Source: Curtobacterium sp. 9128 (lineage in GTDB: Bacteria; Actinomycetota; Actinomycetes; Actinomycetales; Microbacteriaceae). From it: 64,000 nucleotides of DNA. Both the position numbers and the translations under genes were made by a program. Below the pieces are notes generated by a model. It made no database searches, had not been told where the DNA came from, and worked only from the letters and a program-made list of their open reading frames with translations. Of the stretch, positions 1 through 10,754 are shown in pieces. The stretch covers positions 186,001 to 250,000 of the forward strand of contig NZ_VEAF01000003.1 of NCBI RefSeq assembly GCF_007673775.1, given 5' to 3'. Position 1 is the first letter of the stretch; each line of letters starts with the position of its first letter.

Positions 1-2259
1 TTCGGCTGGGACTGGGGGGTCACGGCCGTGACGAGCGGCCCGTGGCGTCCGGTCGCGATCGAGCGCTGGTCCACCGCCCGGCTCCGGGACGTGCGTCCGC
101 TCGTCGACGTCGAGGCCGGTGAGGGCGTCCTCGACGCACACATCGCGTTCGAACGCTCCGGGCCGACGAGCTTCGGCGACAACACGGCCGACCTCGACCA
201 GGACGGGGAGGACGACGACCTCGTGCTCGTCGTCACCGTGTCGGGGGAGACCGTCGAGGGGACGAAGACCCGGCAGCGCTCCCGCGCCCAGGTCACCCCG
301 AAGGACGACGAGACCGTCGTCACCGTCCGCGTCCCCGACGTCCGCCGCTGGTGGCCCCGCGGCTACGGCGCGCAGCCGCTCTACGACGTGGTCGTCGAGC
401 TGCAGACGGTGGACGGCGAGGTCCTCGACCGCAACACGTTCCGCACCGGGTTCCGGTCGACACGGGTCGAGACCGCGGTGGACGCGATCGGCCGGCCGTT
501 CGACGTGCACGTCAACGGGACGCGCATCGACGTCCGCGGCGTGAACTGGATCCCGGACGACGTCATCGTGTCGCGCGTCGACCGTGCCCGGTACGCCGCT
601 CGCCTGCGGGCGGCGGCCGACCTGAACGTGAACCTCGTCCGGGTCTGGGGCGGCGGGGTGTACGAGTCGCACGACTTCTACGAGGTCTGCGACGAGCTCG
701 GGTTGCTCGTCTGGCAGGACTTCCCGTTCGCCTGCTCGGCCTACCCGGAGGACGAACCGCTCCGCAGCGAGGTCGTCGCCGAGGCCCGGGACAACGTCGC
801 CCGGCTCTCCCGCCACCCCTCCCTGGTGCTCTGGAACGGCAACAACGAGAACATCTGGCTGCACGACGTGGACGGGTGGGCCCCGACGCTGGGCGATCGG
901 GGATGGGGTCTGGACTACTACCTCGACCTGCTGCCGACGATCGTGGACGCGGTGGACCCGTCGCGCTTCTACACGGTCGCGTCGCCGTGGTCGGGCTCCG
1001 AGTCGCTCCCCGCCAACGACGTCGACCACGAGACGCACCACTCGTGGGACGTCTGGAACCGGCTGTCCGACGACCACTACCGCGACAGCGTCCCGCGCTT
1101 CGTCTCGGAGTTCGGCTGGCAGGCGCCGCCGGCCTGGCGCACCATGCGGGACGCGGTCACCGACGAACCGATGACGCCGACGTCGCCGGGGGTCGTCCAC
1201 CACCAGAAGGCCGCGGACGGAATGCGGAAGCTCGCCGACGGGATCGCGCCCCGGTTCGGCACGGTGCCGGACGACGACTTCGACCGCTGGCACTACCTGA
1301 CCCAGTTGCAGCAGGCGCGCGCGATCGCGACGGGCGTGGAGCACTGGCGGACGCACTGGCCGCGGAACACCGGGGTGGTCGTCTGGCAGCTGAACGACCT
1401 GTGGCCGGTGTCCTCGTGGTCGGCCATCGACTCCGCCGGGCGCCTGAAGCCGCTCGCGCACGAGCTGCGCCGCCTGTACGACGACGTGCTGCTGACGATC
1501 CGTCCGGTCTCCGACGTGCCCGTCGCGGTCGCGCCGGCACCGAGCGCGCCGGCTCCGGACGCCGACCGGACGGGAGGCACGGCCCGCCCGACCGCGTCGC
1601 TGCCGGTCACCGACGTGGCCGGGTCGTCCACCGCGTCGCTGCCGGTCGCGGACGTGGCCGGGTCGTCGACGGCCTCACTCCCCGTCGCCGACGCGAGCGG
1701 GTCGTCGACGGCCTCGCTCCCCGTCGCCGACGTGGCCGGGTCGCCGGTCGAGGTCGCCGTGCGGAGCACGCGGGGCGGTCTGGACAGCGTCGTGCGGGTC
1801 CGCCGGATCGACCTCGCCGGCCGGGTCCTGGCCGAGGAGACGCTGCCTGTGCACCTCGACGCGGCGGGGGTCGCGGTCGTGCCGCTGCCGGACTCCGTGG
1901 GCGTGGTCGGGGACCCGCTGGGCGAGCTCCTCGTGGCCGACATGGACTGGCGCCGCGCGGTGTGGACGCCGTCGCCGGACCGGGACATGCGGTGGGAGCC
2001 CGCGCACTACCGCGCGGCGTTCACCCCCGCGGCGGACGGCGACGGCCTGGACCTCGTGGTCGAGGCGGAGTCGCTCGTGCGCGACCTCCTGCTCCAGCCG
2101 GACCGGGTCCAGCCGGGCGGGACGGTGGACCGCGGGTTCATGACCCTGCTGCCGGGGGAGCGGGTGTCGTACCGGCTCCACGGCGTCTCCGAGGCGGACG
2201 TGCCTCGGCTCACGGACACCGCGGTGCTGTGGTCGCTCGACCGCGTCCTGGCCCCGTGA
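1..2259 (+). CDS. Beta-mannosidase (GH2), 5' end outside the window
   Basis: Exo-acting glycosidase that releases terminal beta-mannose from manno-oligosaccharides. The reading frame is open from base 1 and begins inside the family motif FGWDWGVTAVTSGPWRPV, so the real start lies upstream; the GTG at 28 is internal. About 752 residues are visible. The acid/base glutamate sits in WNGNNEN (codon 847-849) and the nucleophile in SEFGWQ (codon 1108-1110), so the active site looks intact. No signal peptide can be judged because the N-terminus is missing. The region between the catalytic barrel and the C-terminal beta domain carries a tandem repeat (1591-1746), unusual for the family. Ends with TGA at 2257. 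The family call is firm; substrate is by family analogy. Confidence 0.92.
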   Translation, partial: FGWDWGVTAVTSGPWRPVAIERWSTARLRDVRPLVDVEAGEGVLDAHIAFERSGPTSFGDNTADLDQDGEDDDLVLVVTVSGETVEGTKTRQRSRAQVTPKDDETVVTVRVPDVRRWWPRGYGAQPLYDVVVELQTVDGEVLDRNTFRTGFRSTRVETAVDAIGRPFDVHVNGTRIDVRGVNWIPDDVIVSRVDRARYAARLRAAADLNVNLVRVWGGGVYESHDFYEVCDELGLLVWQDFPFACSAYPEDEPLRSEVVAEARDNVARLSRHPSLVLWNGNNENIWLHDVDGWAPTLGDRGWGLDYYLDLLPTIVDAVDPSRFYTVASPWSGSESLPANDVDHETHHSWDVWNRLSDDHYRDSVPRFVSEFGWQAPPAWRTMRDAVTDEPMTPTSPGVVHHQKAADGMRKLADGIAPRFGTVPDDDFDRWHYLTQLQQARAIATGVEHWRTHWPRNTGVVVWQLNDLWPVSSWSAIDSAGRLKPLAHELRRLYDDVLLTIRPVSDVPVAVAPAPSAPAPDADRTGGTARPTASLPVTDVAGSSTASLPVADVAGSSTASLPVADASGSSTASLPVADVAGSPVEVAVRSTRGGLDSVVRVRRIDLAGRVLAEETLPVHLDAAGVAVVPLPDSVGVVGDPLGELLVADMDWRRAVWTPSPDRDMRWEPAHYRAAFTPAADGDGLDLVVEAESLVRDLLLQPDRVQPGGTVDRGFMTLLPGERVSYRLHGVSEADVPRLTDTAVLWSLDRVLAP
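1591..1746 (+). repeat. Four tandem 39-bp repeats inside the beta-mannosidase gene
   Basis: Four in-frame 39-bp units (1591-1629, 1630-1668, 1669-1707, 1708-1746) each encode a variant of TASLPVADVAGSS. Units 1 and 2 are nearly identical at DNA level, as are units 3 and 4. The low-complexity Ser/Ala/Val-rich stretch sits between the catalytic domain and the last beta domain and probably acts as a flexible linker that can vary in length. Confidence 0.9.
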
Positions 2260-2417
2260 GGGCACCGGCGCCGCGCATCCTGTGCGAACCGTGACCGTTG
2301 CCGACCGGGGCTGGGGTTCCACGACCATGGGAGTTACGATGGATGAACGACGGCTTCCGCCGAGCGCGTCAAGGACGACGTGCTGACGGCGACCAGTTCA
2401 CGGATCAAGGAGACATG

Positions 2418-2699
2418 ATGCTCGGAAACCTCACCGGTCTGCACCTGCTGATCATCCTCGGCATCGTCGTGCTGCTGTTCGGCGCGACCAAGCTCCCGGC
2501 GCTCGCCAAGGGCCTCGGCCAGTCGATCAACATCTTCAAGAAGGAGATGGACAGCGACGACAAGAAGGCCAAGGGCTCCGACGGCACCGTCCAGAACACC
2601 GCCGTGCCGACCACGACCGCCGAGCCGGTCGTCAACCAGGCCCCTGTGGTCAACCCGGCGCCGTCCGTGCAGCCCAACACGGACGTCCACACCAAGTAG
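2418..2699 (+). CDS. tatA: Sec-independent protein translocase subunit TatA
   Basis: Single-span membrane protein that oligomerises to form the Tat translocation pore for folded proteins. The 93-residue product begins [27 protein letters not shown], with the hydrophobic helix followed by the FGATKLP hinge and an amphipathic helix ([17 protein letters not shown]), then an acidic/Pro-Thr tail. The start at 2418 was chosen over 2415 because AAGGAG at 2407-2412 lies 5 nt away; a longer frame from 2298 has no family support. It stands alone, with tatB and tatC not in the window, which is usual in actinobacteria. Confidence 0.93.
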   Translation: MLGNLTGLHLLIILGIVVLLFGATKLPALAKGLGQSINIFKKEMDSDDKKAKGSDGTVQNTAVPTTTAEPVVNQAPVVNPAPSVQPNTDVHTK

Positions 2700-2715
2700 T
2701 CCTCCCGGTCCTCCC

Positions 2716-2751
2716 AGAGCCCCGCGCCGGTCCACAGGCGCGGGGCTCTGT
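2716..2751 (+). terminator. Hairpin terminator after tatA
   Basis: Perfect 14-bp stem (2716-2729 with 2738-2751) and 8-nt loop, GC-rich, directly after tatA and before the exporter gene. There is no clear U-tract, as is common in high-GC actinobacteria. Confidence 0.8.
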
Positions 2752-2786
2752 CGCACCCGGCACCCGCGAGGGCGCATGATGAGCGC

Positions 2787-4190
2787 ATGACCGACGCTCC
2801 CGCCCCGCCGCACGCCGCGCCCCTCCGCGACGACCGCCGCGTCGTGCTCGTCGTCGCGATCCTGGCGTCGTTCGTCGTCGGGCTCGACTCGAGCGTGGTG
2901 AACGTCGCGCTGCCGGCGATCCGCACCGAGCTCGGCGGCGGGCTGGTCGTGCAGCAGTGGACCGTCGACGCGTACCTCGTCACCCTCGGGTCGCTCATCC
3001 TCGTCGCCGGGTCGCTGTCCGACCTGTTCGGTCGCGTCCGCGTCCTGCAATGGGGCCTGGTGGTCTTCGGTGTCGCCTCGGTCGTGTGTGCGATCGCGCC
3101 GACGGGTGCGGTCCTGATCATCGCCCGGGCGTTCCAGGGGGTCGGCGGCGCCCTCGTCACACCGAGTGCCCTGGCGCTCATCGTCGCGGCGTTCCGGGGC
3201 GCGGCCCAGGCGAAGGCGATCGGCACGTGGACGGCCTGGTCGAGCGCCGCGTCGATCCTCGGCCCGGTCGTCGGCGGCGTGATCGTGGACGGCATCGGCT
3301 GGCGGTGGATCTTCGTGGTGACAGCCGTGCCGATCGCCGTCACGATCCCGCTGGTCCGGCGGATCTCCGGCGACGTCGTCGCTGGCGACCGTCCGCACGT
3401 CGACGTCGTCGGTGCGGTGCTCGCGGTCCTCGGGGTCGGCGGGGTGGTGCTCGGGCTCATCGAGCAGGAGCGCCTGGGGTGGTCCGACCCCGTCGTGGTC
3501 GCGGCCCTGGTCGTCGGCGGTGCGGCGCTCGTGGCGTTCGTCCCGTGGGAGCTCGGCGTCGCTCGGTCGTCGGGGACGCCCCTGGTCCCGCTGGCGCTGT
3601 TCCGCGCCCGGAACTTCACGGTCGGCAACCTGGCGACGCTGTCGATCTACGGCGCGCTCGGCATGGTGTTCTTCGTCGTGACGCTGTTCCTGCAGGAGGT
3701 CTGGGGCTACCCGGCCTGGGTCGCCGGGCTCGCGACCCTCCCACCGACGCTGATGCTGCTGGCGCTGTCGACGACCGTCGGCTCGCTCTCCGGCCGGTAC
3801 GGACCGCGGTGGTTCATGGCCGCGGGTCCGGCGATCGCGGCCGTCGGGGCGCTGGTGCTGCTCGCCGTGGGCGACGACCCGGCGGCGTACTGGTGGTCGG
3901 TGCTCCCGGGGCTCGTGCTCGTCGGCGCGGGGATCGCGGCGATGGTGACGCCGCTGACGAGCGCCGTCCTCGGGTCCGTCCCGCAGTCCGAAGCCGGTGC
4001 GGGGTCGGCCGTGAACAACGCGATCGCCCGCATCGCCTCCCTGGTCATGGTCGCCCTGGCGGGGATCGTCCTCGGTGGCGAGGTCAGTGTCGGGGCGCTG
4101 CACCGCGCGATGGTCGTGATGGCACTCCTGCTCCTCGCCGGTGCCCTCGTCAGCGCCCTCGGGATCCGGAATACGCCGTCGCGCACCTGA
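2787..4190 (+). CDS. MFS transporter, DHA2 (14-TM) drug:H+ antiporter family
   Basis: Proton-driven exporter of the EmrB/QacA group in the cytoplasmic membrane. The 467-residue protein has about 14 hydrophobic segments. The first helix reads [21 protein letters not shown], followed by [17 protein letters not shown] and the motif A loop [13 protein letters not shown], all diagnostic of DHA2. Helix 5 has GPVVGGVIV, matching antiporter motif C. ATG 2787 is the first start in frame with these helices. The stop codon directly abuts the heat-shock operator of the next gene. The substrate cannot be predicted. Confidence 0.9.
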   Translation: MTDAPAPPHAAPLRDDRRVVLVVAILASFVVGLDSSVVNVALPAIRTELGGGLVVQQWTVDAYLVTLGSLILVAGSLSDLFGRVRVLQWGLVVFGVASVVCAIAPTGAVLIIARAFQGVGGALVTPSALALIVAAFRGAAQAKAIGTWTAWSSAASILGPVVGGVIVDGIGWRWIFVVTAVPIAVTIPLVRRISGDVVAGDRPHVDVVGAVLAVLGVGGVVLGLIEQERLGWSDPVVVAALVVGGAALVAFVPWELGVARSSGTPLVPLALFRARNFTVGNLATLSIYGALGMVFFVVTLFLQEVWGYPAWVAGLATLPPTLMLLALSTTVGSLSGRYGPRWFMAAGPAIAAVGALVLLAVGDDPAAYWWSVLPGLVLVGAGIAAMVTPLTSAVLGSVPQSEAGAGSAVNNAIARIASLVMVALAGIVLGGEVSVGALHRAMVVMALLLLAGALVSALGIRNTPSRT

Positions 4191-4211
4191 GTTGAGCCGA
4201 GTAGACTCAAG
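4191..4211 (+). promoter_or_regulatory. HAIR element (HspR operator) upstream of clpB-like gene
   Basis: GTTGAGC (4191-4197), a 7-nt spacer and ACTCAAG (4205-4211) match the HspR-associated inverted repeat CTTGAGT-N7-ACTCAAG, with two mismatches in the left arm and a perfect right arm. It begins one base after the upstream stop codon and ends 31 bp before the start codon. In Streptomyces and mycobacteria such sites repress dnaK and clpB until heat shock. hspR itself is not in the window. Confidence 0.82.
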
Positions 4212-4242
4212 TACGAATCACGACCACGAAAGGACGGATCGC

Positions 4243-6411
<2,169 letters not shown>

Positions 6412-6441
6412 CCGAAGCACCCGTGGCATGACGGGGCGCAT

Positions 6442-6476
6442 GGCCCGGCACCGGTTCCTGGGACCGGTGCCGGGCC
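6442..6476 (+). terminator. Hairpin terminator after clpB
   Basis: Perfect 14-bp stem (6442-6455 with 6463-6476), 7-nt loop, immediately followed by CTCCAGGCC, the core of the dispersed GGAGGCTCGG-type repeat family seen elsewhere in the window. Confidence 0.8.
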
Positions 6477-6497
6477 TCCAGGCCTAGCGTCGTGCCC

Positions 6498-7058
6498 ATG
6501 CCCGAGATCCGCGCGCTCCGGCGCCTCACCGAGTCCATCGAACACGCGAGCGTGCTCGACACGGCCGTCGACTTCGACCGGAAGTTCGTCGACGCCACCG
6601 CTCGACCGCGCGCGCTGCGGCAGCTGCTGCACGGCGTGCCGTTCGGACACCCGATCCACCCGCTCATGGTCCAGGTGCCGCTCGGCGCCTGGATCTCCGC
6701 CGCCGTGCTCGACCTGCTCGGCGGCAAGGGCAACGCGAAGGCCGCGAAGACCCTCGTCGGTGTCGGGCTCGTGTCCTCCGGGAGCGCGAGCGTCGCCGGG
6801 TACGTCGACTGGTCCGAGCTCGACCGCGAACAGCTCCGCACCGGGTGGGTCCACCAGGCCGTGAACTGGGTCGGCATCTCCCTGTACGGGCTGTCCTGGC
6901 TGCAGCGGAAGCGTGGGAACCACGGCGCGGGCAAGCTGCTCGGCTTCGCCGGCCTCACCGTCGTCAGCGTCGGCGGGTACCTCGGAGGCCACCTCGCGTA
7001 CCGACAGCGTGCCGGGGTCAGCACCGCGGGCGAGGTGCCGTTCGACGCCCCGCGCTGA
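6498..7058 (+). CDS. DUF2231 membrane protein
   Basis: Membrane protein of unknown function, 186 residues. The family hallmark is PFGHPIHPLMVQVPLGAW (conserved GHPxHP and PLG/W), followed by about four hydrophobic segments. Some relatives are linked to redox or haem-related membrane proteins, but nothing here specifies a role. The frame could also start at GTG 6492, two codons earlier; no strong ribosome site decides. It follows the clpB terminator and probably has its own promoter. Confidence 0.85.
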   Translation: MPEIRALRRLTESIEHASVLDTAVDFDRKFVDATARPRALRQLLHGVPFGHPIHPLMVQVPLGAWISAAVLDLLGGKGNAKAAKTLVGVGLVSSGSASVAGYVDWSELDREQLRTGWVHQAVNWVGISLYGLSWLQRKRGNHGAGKLLGFAGLTVVSVGGYLGGHLAYRQRAGVSTAGEVPFDAPR

Positions 7059-7129
7059 GCACCGATCGTCGCCGCACGACCCGTCCGAGGTCACGGTGAC
7101 GAAACACCTCGGCCGCCAGGCTCGGGGTC

Positions 7130-7252
7130 ATGGAACACCTCAGCCTCGACACCATCCCGCTCACCGTGGTCCCTGATCGCGCCGGTCCCGGGTTCCTCGT
7201 CCGCGTCGACGAGGTGACCGGAGCGGTGGACCTCGATCCAGGAGCGGCATAG
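7130..7252 (+). CDS. Small 40-residue hypothetical protein
   Basis: ATG 7130 to TAG 7250 encodes MEHLSLDTIPLTVVPDRAGP and 20 more residues, acidic and soluble, with no recognised domain. Support is modest: codon use resembles its neighbours, and the 20-21 nt before the ATG are preceded by ACGAAACACC (7099-7108), the same 10-mer placed 20 nt before the lipoprotein start at 9190. It ends directly at the palindrome preceding the response regulator. It could be a leader peptide or chance. Confidence 0.35.
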   Translation: MEHLSLDTIPLTVVPDRAGPGFLVRVDEVTGAVDLDPGAA

Positions 7253-7273
7253 GAACACTGCATACAGTGTTCC
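7252..7273 (+). promoter_or_regulatory. Perfect palindrome touching the response-regulator start
   Basis: GGAACACTG (7252-7260), CATA, CAGTGTTCC (7265-7273) ends one base before the GTG start at 7275. It is a likely operator or, as RNA, a hairpin covering the initiation region. No Shine-Dalgarno lies between it and the start; AGGAG at 7240-7244 is upstream of the hairpin. Confidence 0.7.
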
Positions 7274-7274
7274 G

Positions 7275-7928
7275 GTGCGCGTACTGGTGGTGGATGACGA
7301 GATCGCCCTGGCCGACCTGATCGCGAAGGGCCTGGAGCGGCAGGACATGGCCGTCGACGTCGCCTACCGCGGCGACCACGCGGACGAGCTGCTCGCGGTC
7401 AACGACTACGACGTCGTCGTGCTCGACCGTGACGTCCCCGGCGTCCACGGGGACGAGGTCGCACGGCGGCTGACGGCGCGCGGCGGTCTGACGCGCATCC
7501 TCATGCTCACGGCGGCGACCTCGCTGACGGACCGCGTGCACGGACTCGAACTCGGCGCCGACGACTACCTGACGAAGCCGTTCGAGTACCCGGAACTCGT
7601 CGCCCGGGTCCGGGCACTCGGGCGGCGGGCGGTCGCTCCCGTGGCGCCGGTGCTCGAGCGCGCGGGGATCGTGGTCGACACGAACCGACGCATGGCGACG
7701 CGCGACGGGCGTCCGCTCGACCTCACCACGAAGGAACTCGGCGTCCTCGAGACCCTTCTCCGGGCAGACGGCCGGATCGTCTCCGCCGAGGAGCTGCTCG
7801 AGAAGGTCTGGGACATGAACATCGACCCGTTCACGACGGCCGTCCGCGTGACGATGTCGAAGCTCCGGCGGAAGCTCGGCGACCCGGACCCGATCCGCAC
7901 GGTACCGGGGACGGGCTACGCGTTGTGA
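7275..7928 (+). CDS. OmpR/PhoB-family response regulator
   Basis: DNA-binding partner of the histidine kinase encoded next. The 217-residue protein has a receiver domain (1-115) with acidic pocket D7-D8, phospho-acceptor D51 in VVVLDRDVPG and the lysine of LTKPF, then a winged-helix domain ending TVRVTMSKLRRKLGDPDPIRTVPGTGYAL. GTG 7275 encodes the first residue of the receiver strand MRVLVVDDE, so no earlier start is plausible. Its stop overlaps the kinase start by 4 nt. Copies of GRAACACY at 7101, 7132, 7252, 7266 (inverted) and 9162 may be its binding sites. Confidence 0.93.
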   Translation: MRVLVVDDEIALADLIAKGLERQDMAVDVAYRGDHADELLAVNDYDVVVLDRDVPGVHGDEVARRLTARGGLTRILMLTAATSLTDRVHGLELGADDYLTKPFEYPELVARVRALGRRAVAPVAPVLERAGIVVDTNRRMATRDGRPLDLTTKELGVLETLLRADGRIVSAEELLEKVWDMNIDPFTTAVRVTMSKLRRKLGDPDPIRTVPGTGYAL

Positions 7929-9142
7929 GTCCCACCCGGTGGACACGCTCGTGGAGCATCCGGGCGCGGACCGCCCTGGTGTTCGCGCTCGCGGCGATGG
8001 CACTCGCCACCGGCGTCGTGGTCTTCACGAACGTGATGTCGCTCTCCGGTGTCGGATCCGACGTCACCGCCGCGTTCCGGACGACGCAGGACGGCCTCGA
8101 CGTGGAGCGGGTGGCACCGGCGACACCCCTCACCGGCGCTGATGCCGAGCGGCTCGCCCGGTCGAGCGTGATCCGGCTCGTCGCCGTGCAGCAGTGGCAG
8201 TGGTCGGCGGTCGGCGTCGCGGGGGCCGGCATCCTCGCCGGGGGCATCGGGTGGCTCGTCAGTCGCCGCATGCTCGCGCCGATCGACCGGATCACCGCGA
8301 CGGCGAACCGACTCAGCGCGTCGAACCTGCACGAACGCATCGCCCTCGACGGCCCGGACGACGAGCTCCGGCGGCTCTCCCGCACCATCGACGACCTGCT
8401 CGGACGCCTGGAGTCCGCGTTCGAGAGTCAACGGCGCTTCGTGGCGCAGGCCTCGCACGAACTCCGGACGCCGCTCGCGGTCCAGCGCGCGGCGGTGCAG
8501 ATCGGCCTGCACGACGACGTCGACGCCGAGGACGTCCGGGCGGTGCGCGCGGAACTCCTGACGCAGAACCGGCGGACGGAGCACCTCGTGGAGTCGCTGC
8601 TCGTCCTCGCCGAGGCCGATCGGGGGCTCGGAGGCTCGGCGGTCGAGCTCGACCTCGCCGCGATCGCGGACGACGTGGTCGCGGCGACCGCCGACACCGC
8701 CCGACGGGCGGGCGTCGTCGTGACGCACGAGGACCGTTCGGTGCCACTCGGCCCGGACAGCCGACCGATGCTCGGCGAACCGATGCTCGGCGAACCGACG
8801 CTCGTTCGGCAGCTCGTCCGCAACCTGGTCGACAACGCCGTCGAGTACAACGCGCCGGAGGGGTTCGTCCGCATCGTCACCGACCGCAGCGGGATCCTCG
8901 TCGAGAACTCCGGCCCCGAGGTCCCGGCGGACGTCGCGCCCCAGCTCGTCGAACCGTTCCGCCGATGCCCGGGGAACGCCGGAACGGGGAACGCCGGAAC
9001 CGGGAGCGATCCGGCCGGCCGGCACAGCGGCCTCGGGCTGTCGATCATCGCGTCGATCGTCCGGGCGCACGCGTGGGACCTGACGATCACGGCCCGGCCT
9101 GAGGGCGGCCTCCGCGTGCGCGTGGAGGTTTCGCCGATGTGA
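7925..9142 (+). CDS. Sensor histidine kinase
   Basis: Membrane kinase that phosphorylates the preceding regulator. 405 residues: first TM about 16-38, a short extracytoplasmic loop of about 55 residues, second TM near 95-117, HAMP, HisKA with ASHELRTP (His about 178), and a HATPase domain with N-box QLVRNLVDNAVEY and G-box GLGLSI. Two short in-frame duplications lie in the ATPase domain: LGEP twice near 8769-8797 and GNAGT twice near 8978-9001, the latter in the ATP-lid region. The small sensor loop and the ABC efflux genes downstream suggest envelope-stress or antimicrobial sensing, by analogy with other linked systems. Confidence 0.93.
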   Translation: MSPTRWTRSWSIRARTALVFALAAMALATGVVVFTNVMSLSGVGSDVTAAFRTTQDGLDVERVAPATPLTGADAERLARSSVIRLVAVQQWQWSAVGVAGAGILAGGIGWLVSRRMLAPIDRITATANRLSASNLHERIALDGPDDELRRLSRTIDDLLGRLESAFESQRRFVAQASHELRTPLAVQRAAVQIGLHDDVDAEDVRAVRAELLTQNRRTEHLVESLLVLAEADRGLGGSAVELDLAAIADDVVAATADTARRAGVVVTHEDRSVPLGPDSRPMLGEPMLGEPTLVRQLVRNLVDNAVEYNAPEGFVRIVTDRSGILVENSGPEVPADVAPQLVEPFRRCPGNAGTGNAGTGSDPAGRHSGLGLSIIASIVRAHAWDLTITARPEGGLRVRVEVSPM

Positions 9143-9189
9143 CCCGCGGGCGCCGCGGCACGAAACACCCGGTGCGGTGTCCTGGATAC

Positions 9190-9711
9190 ATGAACACGAC
9201 CACCACCACCACCAGGCGGACCACCGCCACCGTCTGCAGCATCGTCGCCGCGGTCCTGCTGCTCCCCGGGCTCCTGACGGCGTGCTCGACCAGCGCCCCG
9301 GCCGACGGGGTGACCACGGCGAAGGGCTCGTCGTCCGCCGGCTCGAGCCTGGCGGCGTGCATGCGCGGCAAGGGCTACGACATGGAGGACCCCTCCTCCG
9401 CCGGCAGCACGCAGTCGTTGTCCGCACCCGAGGGTGTGGACGCGGACCAGTGGAAGGCGGACCTGACCACGTGCCTGGACTCGGGTGGCGCGGGGGAGGC
9501 CGAGTACAAGCCGGCCAAGCCGATGCCCGGGCTGGAGGAAGCGCAGGCGAAGGCGACGGAGTGCATCCGTGCGAACGGGTTCGAGGACTACCCGGACGAC
9601 CAGGCGGGCCAGATGGCGTACAAGCCGTCCGACGAGGAGACCTTCACCGGCGTGATCACGCGGTGCAACGAGGAGGCGTTCGCTGGGCTCGGCACGCCGG
9701 TCGATCGATGA
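9190..9711 (+). CDS. Secreted lipoprotein of the ABC efflux operon
   Basis: 173-residue predicted lipoprotein. A Thr/Arg-rich n-region and hydrophobic core end in the lipobox LLTAC, so the mature protein would be lipid-anchored outside the membrane. The mature part has two repeated Cys-containing segments (MRGKGYDMEDP and CIRANGFEDYPDD, each in an Ala/Gly-rich context) resembling the small Cys-rich lipoproteins encoded beside MacB-like transporters in actinobacteria. ATG 9190 was chosen over an earlier GTG at 9139 because the signal sequence starts here. The stop overlaps the next start by 4 nt (ATGA), so it is translationally coupled to the adaptor gene. Confidence 0.8.
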   Translation: MNTTTTTTRRTTATVCSIVAAVLLLPGLLTACSTSAPADGVTTAKGSSSAGSSLAACMRGKGYDMEDPSSAGSTQSLSAPEGVDADQWKADLTTCLDSGGAGEAEYKPAKPMPGLEEAQAKATECIRANGFEDYPDDQAGQMAYKPSDEETFTGVITRCNEEAFAGLGTPVDR

Positions 9712-10754
9712 CGGGCACCACCAGGCGACGCGGCGTCGTCGTCGCCGGTCTCGTCGTCGCCCTCGCCGCAGGAGCGGGCACGTGGGCGCTGATCGACCTG
9801 CAGGGTGCCGAGACTGCGGCGGCGGACGCGCACCACCGGCCGCGGCACGCCACCGCCGTCGTCACGAAGGGCGACCTCACCGATGCGAGGGTCTTCGCCG
9901 GGACGCTCGGCTACGGCGCCCCCACGGGTGTCCCGGGAGCGGCGTCCGGCACGCTCACCTGGTTGCCGAAGCCGGGTCAGGTCATCCACCGCGACGAGGT
10001 CCTCTACGCGGTCGACGAGCGCGGCGTCCGCGCCATGACCGGCACGGTGCCGCTCTGGCGGACCCTCGAGCGGGGTCGGAAGGGCGCAGACGTCCGCCAG
10101 CTCAACGAGAACCTGCAGGCGCTCGGGTACGACGTCGCGACCGACGACGCGTTCGGACCGCGGACCGAGCGGGCGGTGCGGAAGTGGCAGAAGGACCGGG
10201 GCCTGACCGTCACCGGCACCGTCACGGCGGACGACGTCGCGTTCGTCGACGGTGACGTCCGCGTGGCGTCCGTCACGGGCAGGCTCGGACAGCCGGCCGG
10301 CGGCGACGTCATCGAGGTCACGAGCACCCGGCAGGTCGTCACCGCGACCGTGTCGCAGCGGGACGCCGAACGCCTCGCCGTCGGCACCGCGGTCGAGGTC
10401 CGGGTGAACGGCACGGGGGACCCGATGCCGGGTGAGGTCACCGACGTCCGACCGAGCACCGCCGAGGGCGCCGAGTCCAAGGTCGACGTGTCGATCACGT
10501 TCGCGGCGGGCGACCGCCAGCTACCCGCCGCCGCCGCGGCGCAGATCGACGCGAAGGGCACCACCGAACACGACGTGCTGTCGGTGCCGGTCGCCGCGCT
10601 GGTCGCCGGCCCCGGAGGATCCACCGCGGTGGACGTCGTCCGACGCGACGGCACGACGAAGCGCGTCGCGGTCCGGCCCGGGTTCTCCGCCGCCGGGCGC
10701 ATCGCGGTCACCGGTGACGTCCACGAGGGGGACGAGGTCGTGGTGCCGGGATGA
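9708..10754 (+). CDS. Peptidoglycan-binding membrane-fusion (adaptor) protein
   Basis: 348-residue periplasmic-adaptor-like protein of an ABC efflux complex. An N-terminal TM anchor (RRGVVVAGLVVALAAGAGTWALI) is followed by the lipoyl-like half (TGTLTWLPKPGQVIHRDEVLYAVDER), a PG_binding_1 domain inserted at about 118-175 (GADVRQLNENLQALGYDVATDDAFGPRTERAVRKWQ, written in part), and the second half with beta-barrel strands. This Gram-positive layout ties the exporter to the wall. It overlaps both neighbours by 4 nt. Confidence 0.85.
   Translation: MTGTTRRRGVVVAGLVVALAAGAGTWALIDLQGAETAAADAHHRPRHATAVVTKGDLTDARVFAGTLGYGAPTGVPGAASGTLTWLPKPGQVIHRDEVLYAVDERGVRAMTGTVPLWRTLERGRKGADVRQLNENLQALGYDVATDDAFGPRTERAVRKWQKDRGLTVTGTVTADDVAFVDGDVRVASVTGRLGQPAGGDVIEVTSTRQVVTATVSQRDAERLAVGTAVEVRVNGTGDPMPGEVTDVRPSTAEGAESKVDVSITFAAGDRQLPAAAAAQIDAKGTTEHDVLSVPVAALVAGPGGSTAVDVVRRDGTTKRVAVRPGFSAAGRIAVTGDVHEGDEVVVPG

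Noticed and set aside
2334-4103. 589-codon open frame on the minus strand across tatA and the MFS gene
   Set aside because: Translation is a low-complexity Arg/Asp/His-rich product without domains; it is a GC-driven shadow of the plus-strand exporter.
9139-9189. GTG 9139 as start of the lipoprotein, overlapping the kinase stop
   Set aside because: It would put 17 polar residues before the signal peptide; ATG 9190 gives a normal lipoprotein N-terminus. Coupling by overlap remains formally possible.
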